Origin: Promethearchaeota archaeon Loki_b32
GTDB lineage: Archaea > Asgardarchaeota > Lokiarchaeia > Sigyniarchaeales > SOKP01
Direction: 5' to 3'
DNA: 64,000 nucleotides
Assembly: GCA_005223125.1 (NCBI GenBank)
Contig: NJBH01000018.1
Location: 1 to 64,000, forward strand
The position numbers and the translations under genes were made by a program. This document shows, piece after piece, positions 45,420 through 53,840 of this stretch (position 1 is its first letter; the number at the start of each line of letters is the position of its first letter). The notes under the pieces were generated by a model that made no database searches, was not told the origin of the DNA, and worked only from the letters and a program-made list of their open reading frames with translations.

Positions 45420-45965
45420 TTAACTAGTTATTTTTTTAAAATTTGATTCTCTTGTTGATTTAACATAAACGGAGAAATCTTTAGTATCAAATATAACAGC
45501 TCTCCCCTCAGATCCTCCTGTATTCTCTCCTATAATTTTGATTTCTAATTTTTCTAATTCTTTTTTGATTGCTTCAGTGTTATTAATACCCATAAAATTC
45601 TCATCTAAATCAAAAATTTTTGAGCCTCCAACAATAATAGCCTTTATATTCTTCCTCATAGCTCCATGATTTATTAATTCTTGAATTAATAATTTTGCAG
45701 AGAGATCAGCATATTTGTGGGGAAAATTTATTGTTTTGTTTTGACGAGATTTAGGAAGTAATATATGAGACATTCCACTTACATTATTTTTGTTATCAAA
45801 AAGAATTAGAGCAATACAAGAACCTAATCCATAGATTGATATTTTTGGATCAACATTGTTAATCCTTTTTTTACAATTTATTATAGCATAATGCCCCATG
45901 GGTAAGAAAATTTCACCATTTTTATCTGATTTTTCAATACATCCATGGGGTTTTATCTTTTTCAC
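45420..45965 (-). CDS. cheD: Chemoreceptor glutamine deamidase CheD
   Basis: 181 residues with the CheD catalytic set: Cys in YGLGSCIALILFD (about residue 49), His in VSGMSHILLP (about 65) and Thr in GENTGGSEGRAV (about 148). CheD deamidates receptor glutamines and stimulates CheC. It has an extra ~25 residues at the N-terminus. It is flanked by cheB and cheC. Confidence 0.92.
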   Translation of the reverse strand: MKKIKPHGCIEKSDKNGEIFLPMGHYAIINCKKRINNVDPKISIYGLGSCIALILFDNKNNVSGMSHILLPKSRQNKTINFPHKYADLSAKLLIQELINHGAMRKNIKAIIVGGSKIFDLDENFMGINNTEAIKKELEKLEIKIIGENTGGSEGRAVIFDTKDFSVYVKSTRESNFKKITS

Positions 45966-45989
45966 CTTTAAATTTAAAAAGTCTAATTA

Positions 45990-47129
45990 TTAATTTGATA
46001 TGTTAATTTCCTTTTTTCTTGCGTATTTTATCATGTGATCTTTAACTTCATAATTTGGGACTACTATATTCGCAGCTCCTCTTTTTACAGCTGCTTTAGG
46101 CATACCATAAACAACACATGTTTGCTCTGATTCTGCAATTGTTTTACCTCCCTCTTTTTTAATCGCTTCTAAGCCGGCAGCACCATCTTCTCCTAAACCA
46201 GTCAGTAAGATTCCTAGTATTTGATTTTTATATACTTCTGCTGCGGATAAAAATAATACATCAACCGAAGGCATACAAAAATTTACAGGTTCTCCTTTAA
46301 AGGTTTTTATACATGGTTTATTATTTCTTTGTATAACCTTCATATGTTTTCCTCCTGGACTAAGATAAGCAATTCCAGGAAGGATTTCTTCCCCATTAAC
46401 GGGAATTTTAATTTCGATATCGCAAACTTGATTTAAAGATTTTGAAAGTTCTTTCATAAAAAATGGATCTAAATGTTGAACGATTAATATTGGAATTGAA
46501 AAACCTTTCGGAATTTCTTTTAATATTGATTTTAAAGTTCTGGGACCACCAGTACTTGTTCCAATAACGATAACATTGGATTTTATTTTACTTTTTTTAA
46601 TAACTCTTTCTTTTTGAACCTTATCAATCTTTTGTTTTAGTCTTGTGCTTGTCTGATAATGTTCGATATTAGAATCGAATGAAGGAGGTTTCTTAACTGA
46701 TTTCTTAATTAATAAATTTCGCTTTTCATAAGTTTTTTTTATTTTTCCAGCATATAGGGTACTAGAAATTAATTTTTCTTTTAACTTCGGGAATTCTTCT
46801 TCCCACAATCCTTTTGGTTTTATAATAAAATCGAAAGCTCCTAAAAGCAAAGCTTGGATAGAATCATCTAATGTTTCTGGATTTTTAGCTGAAAATATTA
46901 TCGTAGGTATTGGATAGTGTTCTGAAAGGAATTTGAATACCGTTATCCCATCGACTTCGGGCATCATTAAATCTAAAATTAATACATCAGGATTAAATGT
47001 TTCAACTTTTTCAATTGCTTCTCTTCCATTCCTGGCAAGTTCTACACTTGCAATTTCATTGTTTGACAATAACATATCAGAGATTACTTTTCTTTGAAAG
47101 CTTGAATCTTCCGCCACAAGAACTTTAAT
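45990..47129 (-). CDS. cheB: Chemotaxis methylesterase CheB, first copy
   Basis: A CheB of about 379 residues: receiver (AEDSSFQRK, ILDLMMPEVDG, FIIKPKG) and esterase domain (TSTGGPRTL, VQHLDPFF, TGLGEDGAAG). The codon ATT at 47129 starts the expected strand IKVLVAED, and no ATG, GTG or TTG lies between the cheR stop and that strand; the next canonical start, a GTG at 47117, would remove IKVL. The ATT overlaps the cheR TAA by one base (ATTAA). The start is therefore likely AUU, or AUA six bases further up. The rest is standard. Confidence 0.85.
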   Translation of the reverse strand: MKVLVAEDSSFQRKVISDMLLSNNEIASVELARNGREAIEKVETFNPDVLILDLMMPEVDGITVFKFLSEHYPIPTIIFSAKNPETLDDSIQALLLGAFDFIIKPKGLWEEEFPKLKEKLISSTLYAGKIKKTYEKRNLLIKKSVKKPPSFDSNIEHYQTSTRLKQKIDKVQKERVIKKSKIKSNVIVIGTSTGGPRTLKSILKEIPKGFSIPILIVQHLDPFFMKELSKSLNQVCDIEIKIPVNGEEILPGIAYLSPGGKHMKVIQRNNKPCIKTFKGEPVNFCMPSVDVLFLSAAEVYKNQILGILLTGLGEDGAAGLEAIKKEGGKTIAESEQTCVVYGMPKAAVKRGAANIVVPNYEVKDHMIKYARKKEINISN

Positions 47130-48156
47130 TGATATTTAAGTCCCCCTCTTTTATATATATACGATTATATGAATCTATCAGCTTTAAGTCTCCCTGAAAG
47201 TTATTTAAAGCTTCAGTTTTCCCTAAGATTAACAGACCACCTGGATTCAACCTGTTTCTAAGAATATTTGAAAATTCTTTACGTGTTCTTCTACTAAAGT
47301 AAATTAAAAGATATCGACAAAAGATTATATCATACGTTAAAGAAGTTTGATGCCCTCTCGTCACATCCTCTTCAATAAATTCAACCTGATTTTTAATTTG
47401 CTTATTTATTGAATAAGTATATCCAAAATTTTCATTTTCTTTATTAAAATATTTATTTTCATAAAATTTTGAAACACTTTTTGTGGAATCTTCATTATAT
47501 ATCCCTTTTTTTGCTCTATTTATAGCTTCTCTATCTATATCTGAAGCAATGATTCTAAATTGCGGAAATTTAGGAATTTGATTTTTGAGATTATCTAAAA
47601 TCATTGCAATCGAATAAGGTTCTTCACCATTAGCACATGGACATGACCATATATTAATATGTCTTTCAGATTCTGAAGGATTCCATATTTTTCTGTATAA
47701 TGAAGTTTGGTATAAGATTTGATTAATTGAATGTTTTCTAAATTTTTTTGGATTCTTATATCTATTTTGAGAATTCATAGAATCTTTTTTCGTTCTTACT
47801 CTATATTGTCTTTCTGGATTAGGAGTTAAATCACTTATAATATCTCCATTTTTTAGGTATAAAGCAGATAAAAATATCTTTTCAAATTGCCTAAAGACTT
47901 CCCAATTTCTAAAAAAAACAGAATAATTAATATTAAAACAATCAAAAAATTTATTGGTTTCTGAAGAGTTTTCTAACAGATAATTATAGTAAGATTCAAG
48001 AGTACCGCAATTAACACGAATCATTCTTGATTTGATTCTTTTTTCAATAAATTTTTTTCGATAATAATCCAAATTCAATCCAGTAGAATTCATTAAAAAG
48101 TGAATTAGAGGCTCATAATAATCCGAATCAAATCTAATATCATCAATTCGTATCAC
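47125..48156 (-). CDS. cheR: Chemoreceptor methyltransferase CheR
   Basis: 343 residues with the CheR N-terminal helical domain (about 1-75; NINYSVFFRNWEVFRQF), the SAM site INIWSCPCANGEEPYS (about 166) and DIIFCRYLLIYFSRRTRK (about 276). Between about 104 and 165 is a polar insertion (DSMNSQNRYKNPKKFRKHS) that most CheR proteins lack. It methylates receptor glutamates. It follows the gelsolin protein after 11 bases. Confidence 0.92.
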   Translation of the reverse strand: MIRIDDIRFDSDYYEPLIHFLMNSTGLNLDYYRKKFIEKRIKSRMIRVNCGTLESYYNYLLENSSETNKFFDCFNINYSVFFRNWEVFRQFEKIFLSALYLKNGDIISDLTPNPERQYRVRTKKDSMNSQNRYKNPKKFRKHSINQILYQTSLYRKIWNPSESERHINIWSCPCANGEEPYSIAMILDNLKNQIPKFPQFRIIASDIDREAINRAKKGIYNEDSTKSVSKFYENKYFNKENENFGYTYSINKQIKNQVEFIEEDVTRGHQTSLTYDIIFCRYLLIYFSRRTRKEFSNILRNRLNPGGLLILGKTEALNNFQGDLKLIDSYNRIYIKEGDLNIN

Positions 48157-48167
48157 TTCTAAACACT

Positions 48168-48713
48168 TTATTTTCCTAATAGTTTTTCAATTTCAGCAAA
48201 ACGTCGCTGCATATGATCCATTGAATACTTTATATGCATTTGTATTTCTTTAATCTCAGATAAAATCTTTCTAATATGAGATTTCGTAGATTTTGATAAC
48301 GCCAAATCACCTTCTGATATTTCTGATTCTATAATTTGGCTTGGCGTAAATTGCAACCCATAAGTTTGTGAAGATTCAGTTTTATATCTGGATTGTCCGG
48401 GATAATTCAGATTAACTCTATTTTCTTTAATTTCATTAAAAATCGGATGAAAATCTTCTGGTTCAATACCTTGTTTAATGACTTCATATTTGAAGTTATA
48501 AAATTTCTTTTTAGTTTTGAGTTTTCCCGCGAAGTTTGCTGCCATGTAGCGGTGAAATAAACGAGAATGACTACCTGCCCATATCCAAATAAGTTTTAAT
48601 TTCTTATCTACAATTAAATACACACCATTAGGATCAAATATTTTCTCAGGTCTAAGTTTAAGTGTTTCACCTTGCACTTCGTAAATATAGTCATAATAAC
48701 CGCTTTTTAACAT
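48168..48713 (-). CDS. Gelsolin-like domain protein in the chemotaxis cluster
   Basis: 181 residues. Residues about 20-95 fit a gelsolin repeat: the strand GVYLIVDKKLKLIWIWAGSH, a helix (RYMAANFAGKLKTKKKF) and the end YEVIKQGIEPEDFHPIF with the usual Glu-x-x-x-F. The last ~45 residues form a coiled coil (RKILSEIKEIQMHIKYSMDH). Gelsolin-family proteins bind actin, and Asgard archaea have actin and gelsolins. It lies between the CheW-CheC fusion and cheR. A cytoskeletal output for the chemosensory pathway is an inference. Confidence 0.7.
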   Translation of the reverse strand: MLKSGYYDYIYEVQGETLKLRPEKIFDPNGVYLIVDKKLKLIWIWAGSHSRLFHRYMAANFAGKLKTKKKFYNFKYEVIKQGIEPEDFHPIFNEIKENRVNLNYPGQSRYKTESSQTYGLQFTPSQIIESEISEGDLALSKSTKSHIRKILSEIKEIQMHIKYSMDHMQRRFAEIEKLLGK

Positions 48714-48835
48714 GGGTTTTTTAACCTATTGATTTTTGGTGTTTTATAAAGGTTTATATTTATTTTGGAGATTCTTGCTTTATTTTTGAAATATTTAAAA
48801 AAAATATTAAATATGGATTACTTTTAGTAGGTTTC

Positions 48836-50821
48836 TTATGAATAAAACTTTAAAAGTGCATCCAATAATTCATGTAAAGTTTCTAAGCTTGGAATAAATA
48901 AAAATGTACCAGTAATTTTTATATCTGTAATAAGAACACTTGTAGTGATTACCAGCGATAGCTTCTTAAGTAATCCAATTTCTTCTTTTAGGATCTTAAA
49001 CAACTGAGATCCCGTATCAACGGACATGTCTGGAGGCTCTGTCATTAGACGTAACCCTAATAGATCGCCTATTGCACTCACGTAATGACTACCTAAAATA
49101 TGACCCAGTTCAGAGATGGCACTGCGATAAAGTTCTGGAAAATCAGAAGACTTGTTAATTTTCTTTCTCATATCGATTTGTTTCTTGTCTCTATCATCTA
49201 CTATTATTGACGTTATATCTACTGCATCATTTATGTTAAATATTGTTAGGACAGTAGCTCGCGTTTTACCAACAACATTACTCCATGCGACCAAAAGTTT
49301 TTCATTCTTTTTACTAATGTTATTGGCATATTCATCTAATTCAACCATCTCTACTGTTGGAACATTTATATCTACTCTTTTATTGATCATTTGAGCTAAT
49401 GCATTTGCAGCATTTCCTGCACCAATATTACCGACTTCTTGTAAAGCATCTCTTTGAACTTCTGTAAGCTGTATTTTATCAATATCTAACATCTCTGGTA
49501 ACTCCTTAGGCTTCCTCGTCCCTATAGCTATTTCATGCTCTATTCCTAATTTATTAAAAAATGATTTTAAAGTTTGAAGATCTGGTATAAAGAAGAACAT
49601 ACCTTTTAGTTTCAAATCAGCTACTGAGATAGACGTTTTAATTACTATAAAGAATTCAGCAACCGATTTTAGTTCTTTAGAGAGAAATTCTCCAATTTCC
49701 CCAGCTTGACTCATTGTAAATTCAGGAACGTCAATCATTAATTTTGTACCTAATAAATCAGCCAATGCCGAAGCATAATGTCCTGCCATGATATTTCCCA
49801 TTTCAACAATAGTGGAAACTGCATAATCATCAAGATCCTTCTTAGATTTAACCTTATTTGGGTCTATTTTTGATTTATTTCCTGCTAAATCTGCAATCAT
49901 CTTCATTAATGGTTTCATTTCAAATATATTTAAGATAGTTGCTTGAGATGGTTTTTCTATATGGCAAAAGATCCCACACACTTTCTCTTTAGGTCCACCA
50001 AATTGTGCAGGTAATTCTTCTAGAGGTATAATTCCTACATCTGTAAGAGTAACATCAATTTTCTTTTTGACCAATCGAGATAAGGCTGTGACTGCATTTC
50101 CAGTACCAATATTTCCAATTTCTTTAAGCATATCTTGCTGTTCATCTGATAATTCAACCTCCCTTTGTTCCACTTCTTCTGGAATAGCCGTTAACTTCAT
50201 TGAAGGTTGGATTTTCTGAGGGATTATAACCGTTGAATCAACATCTGCTTTAGTTTTTGGTTTAGCTTTTGATTTAGGTTTTACTTTAGGTCGTTCAAGA
50301 ACTTTTGGTTTTAGATCTTCTTTTTTCTCTACTCTTGAGCCTAAAGATTTGATATAGGGTTTAATTAAAGCTTCCAAATCTAATAGTATTAGTGTTTCAT
50401 CCTGAAAAATACCAGTTAATTTTATTAATCTGAAATCAATATTGGTTTTTACAATAGTACCCTGTCTTTTGAAGATTGAGATTGGAAAATCTTTAACTCC
50501 TATTACAGCATCTACTAATAAAGCAATTTTTAAATCCTCATACTCTAAAACTAAAATTCGTGAAGTGCTAGTTAATCTATAATCAACATCATTACCATGA
50601 ATATTGTGTCTTAAAGAGATGATAGAATAAATCTCTCCTCTTATATTAATAATGCCAACTATAGATTTTTCTGCTAACGGAACTGGAATGATTTTTTCTC
50701 CAGGAACATAAATTTCCTTTACATATTCCACTTCAATGAGATGTCTTTCATTAAGAACTTGAATAATTACAACATTTACTGTTTCTCCAAAATCAATATT
50801 ATCAGATTCAGTTTCTAACAT
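48836..50821 (-). CDS. CheW-CheC-CheC fusion protein
   Basis: 661 residues: a CheW domain (about 10-160; EKSIVGIINIRGEIYSII), a Lys/Pro-rich linker (about 165-225), then two CheC domains. CheC 1 has EIGNIGTGNAVTAL and EMGNIMAGHYASAL, both with the Glu/Asn pair. CheC 2 has EVGNIGAGNAANAL and ELGHILGSHYVSAI, with His instead of Asn in the second site. CheW links receptors to CheA, so the fusion would tether CheY phosphatase activity to the array. It is distinct from the free CheC at 44713. Confidence 0.9.
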   Translation of the reverse strand: MLETESDNIDFGETVNVVIIQVLNERHLIEVEYVKEIYVPGEKIIPVPLAEKSIVGIINIRGEIYSIISLRHNIHGNDVDYRLTSTSRILVLEYEDLKIALLVDAVIGVKDFPISIFKRQGTIVKTNIDFRLIKLTGIFQDETLILLDLEALIKPYIKSLGSRVEKKEDLKPKVLERPKVKPKSKAKPKTKADVDSTVIIPQKIQPSMKLTAIPEEVEQREVELSDEQQDMLKEIGNIGTGNAVTALSRLVKKKIDVTLTDVGIIPLEELPAQFGGPKEKVCGIFCHIEKPSQATILNIFEMKPLMKMIADLAGNKSKIDPNKVKSKKDLDDYAVSTIVEMGNIMAGHYASALADLLGTKLMIDVPEFTMSQAGEIGEFLSKELKSVAEFFIVIKTSISVADLKLKGMFFFIPDLQTLKSFFNKLGIEHEIAIGTRKPKELPEMLDIDKIQLTEVQRDALQEVGNIGAGNAANALAQMINKRVDINVPTVEMVELDEYANNISKKNEKLLVAWSNVVGKTRATVLTIFNINDAVDITSIIVDDRDKKQIDMRKKINKSSDFPELYRSAISELGHILGSHYVSAIGDLLGLRLMTEPPDMSVDTGSQLFKILKEEIGLLKKLSLVITTSVLITDIKITGTFLFIPSLETLHELLDALLKFYS

Positions 50822-50866
50822 TTTAATTTCCTCTTGTTTTTTCTCCTATTCCTTTTAAATAAATTA

Positions 50867-51715
50867 TTATTTTAACATAATTCCTTTCCAAATTAGTTCT
50901 ACTTCGGGTTCTTCCTCATTAACTTCTGTAAAAAAATCAATTTGTCTATAAACTGAAATTTGACCGCCTTTTGTATGTTTGAATGCATAATTTAACATAT
51001 CATCCGTCCTAGTAAAATTAAAACCCGCAAGTTTTAACTCTGAATCATTTACAATTATAAGATCTTCATTGTTAAAAGGACGATTTTCTTCAATCCATTC
51101 GACCCATATTTCAGGTGATAGTTCCTTGCTTATAATTTTGATTGGTTCGTCAAATGGTATATTACGGAATGATTTACCAGTTGCAAAAATAATTCTGTCA
51201 GGGATTAAGTTTTCTTTCTTAGCAAATTCATTCAATTTATTAAATGCCTTCTTATATTTACTCAATTCCAAAACATCATAGCATAGACATAAAATCACAT
51301 CTTTATCTTCCGTTTCAACAATAAAATCTATCACTTGATCTGGATTGGAATCTTGGTTAATTTTTATCGATTTTAATTTTAGATTTAACATGTATTTAAG
51401 GTATTGATAAAAACGCCATTTTAAACTTAATTTATCGGATTTTTCTCTACTTATGAAAATCTGAAACATATCTTTTAATTGTTTTATAGTTAATTTCGAT
51501 AAATCAGCTTTTTTTCCACTGTCATTCCCAATTACAACATATCCTTGATTTGACTTTACTTTTGAATTTTTCTTTTGCTTGGATGGTTCTGCTGCAACAT
51601 CTTGTAAAAACTTTTTCAGTTCGCTCACAGTGAAATGTGGTAAAACCTGCTCGATGAGATATAATAAATATTCCTTTGATTTATCATCCATCATTTCATA
51701 ATACTGTAGTTTCAT
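50867..51715 (-). CDS. Unknown protein within the chemotaxis cluster
   Basis: 282 residues with an N-terminal helical part (HFTVSELKKFLQDV, TIKQLKDMFQIFI) and a C-terminal alpha/beta part (VIDFIVETEDKDVILCLCY, IPDRIIFATGKSFRNI, LIIVNDSELKLAGF). The second half recalls a restriction-endonuclease-like fold without an obvious active site, but this is weak. A GGAGG site precedes the ATG. Conserved gene order would make it a cluster-specific adaptor. No CheF or other known Che accessory domain was recognised. Confidence 0.5.
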   Translation of the reverse strand: MKLQYYEMMDDKSKEYLLYLIEQVLPHFTVSELKKFLQDVAAEPSKQKKNSKVKSNQGYVVIGNDSGKKADLSKLTIKQLKDMFQIFISREKSDKLSLKWRFYQYLKYMLNLKLKSIKINQDSNPDQVIDFIVETEDKDVILCLCYDVLELSKYKKAFNKLNEFAKKENLIPDRIIFATGKSFRNIPFDEPIKIISKELSPEIWVEWIEENRPFNNEDLIIVNDSELKLAGFNFTRTDDMLNYAFKHTKGGQISVYRQIDFFTEVNEEEPEVELIWKGIMLK

Positions 51716-51756
51716 TTTATTTCCTCCTTATTTTTTTTCTTAATTTTTTTAATTAA

Positions 51757-53784
51757 TTATCCGACGAAATATGATTCTAACTCTGAATATTTAGCTTCTT
51801 TTCCACTTATGCTTTTTAGATAATACATAATCTCTCTCTCTTGGTAGGGTAAAAGAGCATTAATTGTGAAAGAAATGTTTTGATCCCCATTCTTCTTTGA
51901 TTTACTAAGTTTATGTTCTATATTTGAGGAGATTAGTTCAAAAGACTCTGGAATAGTATCTGTAATATTCACGTCATTAAGTTTTATACTTGAACCATTT
52001 TTTGCTACAATGTAAATAGCAAATTCATTAGCACTCCTCCCTGGATATATTTGTTTTCCGACCATCACTTTCCGTCTTTTATGAGAAATGTTTATTGAAG
52101 ATTTCTCCTGATCAGAGAGATTATTCGTTATCATATAAAATTCTTTAATACCAGAATTTTTAAATCTTGAATAAAATGCAGAGACATTAAGTGGAAAATC
52201 ATAAGCTTTTTTATAATCGGGTGTCATAGCTTTGAGGGGATATTTCAATTCTAAGAAATCATCCACCTCAATCACTGATTTTAAAGCGCCATTTTTTAAA
52301 TTAATGTTAAGTTCGATAGTATGCTCATGAGTTGGATCTTCATCATCAGGCTTTAAATTCAATTCAATTTCTCCTATGTTTAGTTTACCAGATGATCTAG
52401 ACAATGTATAATCTGAAATATTTCTTGATGGTAAGAAATCTTCTGGTACCCTTTCTACAATTCGAAGACCGTTGATTGGAATAGTACCTTGATTATTTAT
52501 AATAATTTTAGAATTTAATACCGTTTCTTCAAATGATTTAATTTCTTCTTCTGATAATTTCTTTTTTAGAACAATATTAACTACTATAAAGAAACTATCA
52601 TCAAATCTCGAAGTAATCATTGAATTCTTTTCTGTTCTGTAATCAACTGAATATTCTACTTTTCTTGAAAATGTTGGTTCTTTTTCATCAACACAATCAA
52701 AAGATTCTGTCTTATATTTACCACGAGGATTAATTATTGCACTTCCTGAAGTTTTAAAATCTAAATCTAGGATTTTTGTAGTTTTAGATTTATCATATAC
52801 TAAAACTGAATTTAATTTCAATTTGAAATCACTATGATTCTCGAATATAAGTGAACATTGCCAATTATTTGGAGCGTGATTCTTCTCTGTTTTCTTAATA
52901 GCGTGCATTGCATGTGAATATGCTGAGAAATGGTTGATCTTTACTCCGGAAATTACTTTATTTGATAAGTTAAATGTTATTTCAATATTTCCAGTTTTAA
53001 TATTTTCTTTCTTTTTAGGGAATAATTTTGCTAGAATAGTAATTTCTACTTTTTCCCCAGGATTTAGATTATTTAAAGAGCAGTCTATAGAATTTCTAGT
53101 AACTTTAAATTCCTTACCTTTATTACTGTTAAATTCTAAATCGTAAAAATTTTCTGTAAATGATTTTTTAAACTTAATGTTTTCAAGTATAGAAGTTGAA
53201 ATATTTACAATATTAATTGAAAATTTCACCTTATTTTCTTTTCCTAATAATAGTAAATAATTCTTTTTATTACCTACTTTCAAGGTTTCATTTTCAATTA
53301 GATCCGACTCTTTATTATCATTTTTAAAGATTTTGATATCTTCACTAAGATTTTCTATATTTTCACTCACTTCTATTAAATCAGGTAAATCATCAGAATT
53401 GACAATTTCATATTTCAATACTTTATTTGAATTAGGCTCAAAAATCCCTAAATTTAGATTATTATCTGTCTTTTGATTATTAAATTGTGAGCCTGAAAAT
53501 TGTAAATTTGCATCCCAAATTCTGTCTTTAACAGAGTTATTAAAAATTGAAATATTTCCATTACCTGTGACTGCTTTTCTTGCTCCATCATTTTGATAAT
53601 GAAATTCCATAAACTCTTCATTTAATATCAATACTTCTGACATTGAACCTGTATAACTTGATTCAATTTTCTTTTCTCTGTGACTTTTTTGTATTAATTT
53701 ACCACCTTCCCTTATAGGGATACCAAGAAAATTTGGGCTAATTTTTGTCTTTAATTCGTCATGATCAATTTTTTTAAAACCCAT
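51757..53784 (-). CDS. Large cytosolic beta-repeat protein
   Basis: 675 residues with no signal peptide or membrane segment. It seems to be a chain of four or five Ig-like or DUF11-like beta-sandwich units of about 110-140 residues; recurring phrases are NLNPGEKVEITILAKLFP, VNIVLKKKLSEEE and NDVNITDTIPESFELISS, followed by LLPYQEREIMYYLKS. Such repeats are common in surface proteins, so a soluble one inside a chemotaxis operon is odd. It may be a scaffold like adaptin or arrestin domains. A GGAGG site precedes the ATG. Confidence 0.6.
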   Translation of the reverse strand: MGFKKIDHDELKTKISPNFLGIPIREGGKLIQKSHREKKIESSYTGSMSEVLILNEEFMEFHYQNDGARKAVTGNGNISIFNNSVKDRIWDANLQFSGSQFNNQKTDNNLNLGIFEPNSNKVLKYEIVNSDDLPDLIEVSENIENLSEDIKIFKNDNKESDLIENETLKVGNKKNYLLLLGKENKVKFSINIVNISTSILENIKFKKSFTENFYDLEFNSNKGKEFKVTRNSIDCSLNNLNPGEKVEITILAKLFPKKKENIKTGNIEITFNLSNKVISGVKINHFSAYSHAMHAIKKTEKNHAPNNWQCSLIFENHSDFKLKLNSVLVYDKSKTTKILDLDFKTSGSAIINPRGKYKTESFDCVDEKEPTFSRKVEYSVDYRTEKNSMITSRFDDSFFIVVNIVLKKKLSEEEIKSFEETVLNSKIIINNQGTIPINGLRIVERVPEDFLPSRNISDYTLSRSSGKLNIGEIELNLKPDDEDPTHEHTIELNINLKNGALKSVIEVDDFLELKYPLKAMTPDYKKAYDFPLNVSAFYSRFKNSGIKEFYMITNNLSDQEKSSINISHKRRKVMVGKQIYPGRSANEFAIYIVAKNGSSIKLNDVNITDTIPESFELISSNIEHKLSKSKKNGDQNISFTINALLPYQEREIMYYLKSISGKEAKYSELESYFVG

Positions 53785-53840
53785 CTTATTTTTCCTCCAA
53801 GTTTTTCTTCATTTGATTCATTTATTATTTGTAAAAAAAA

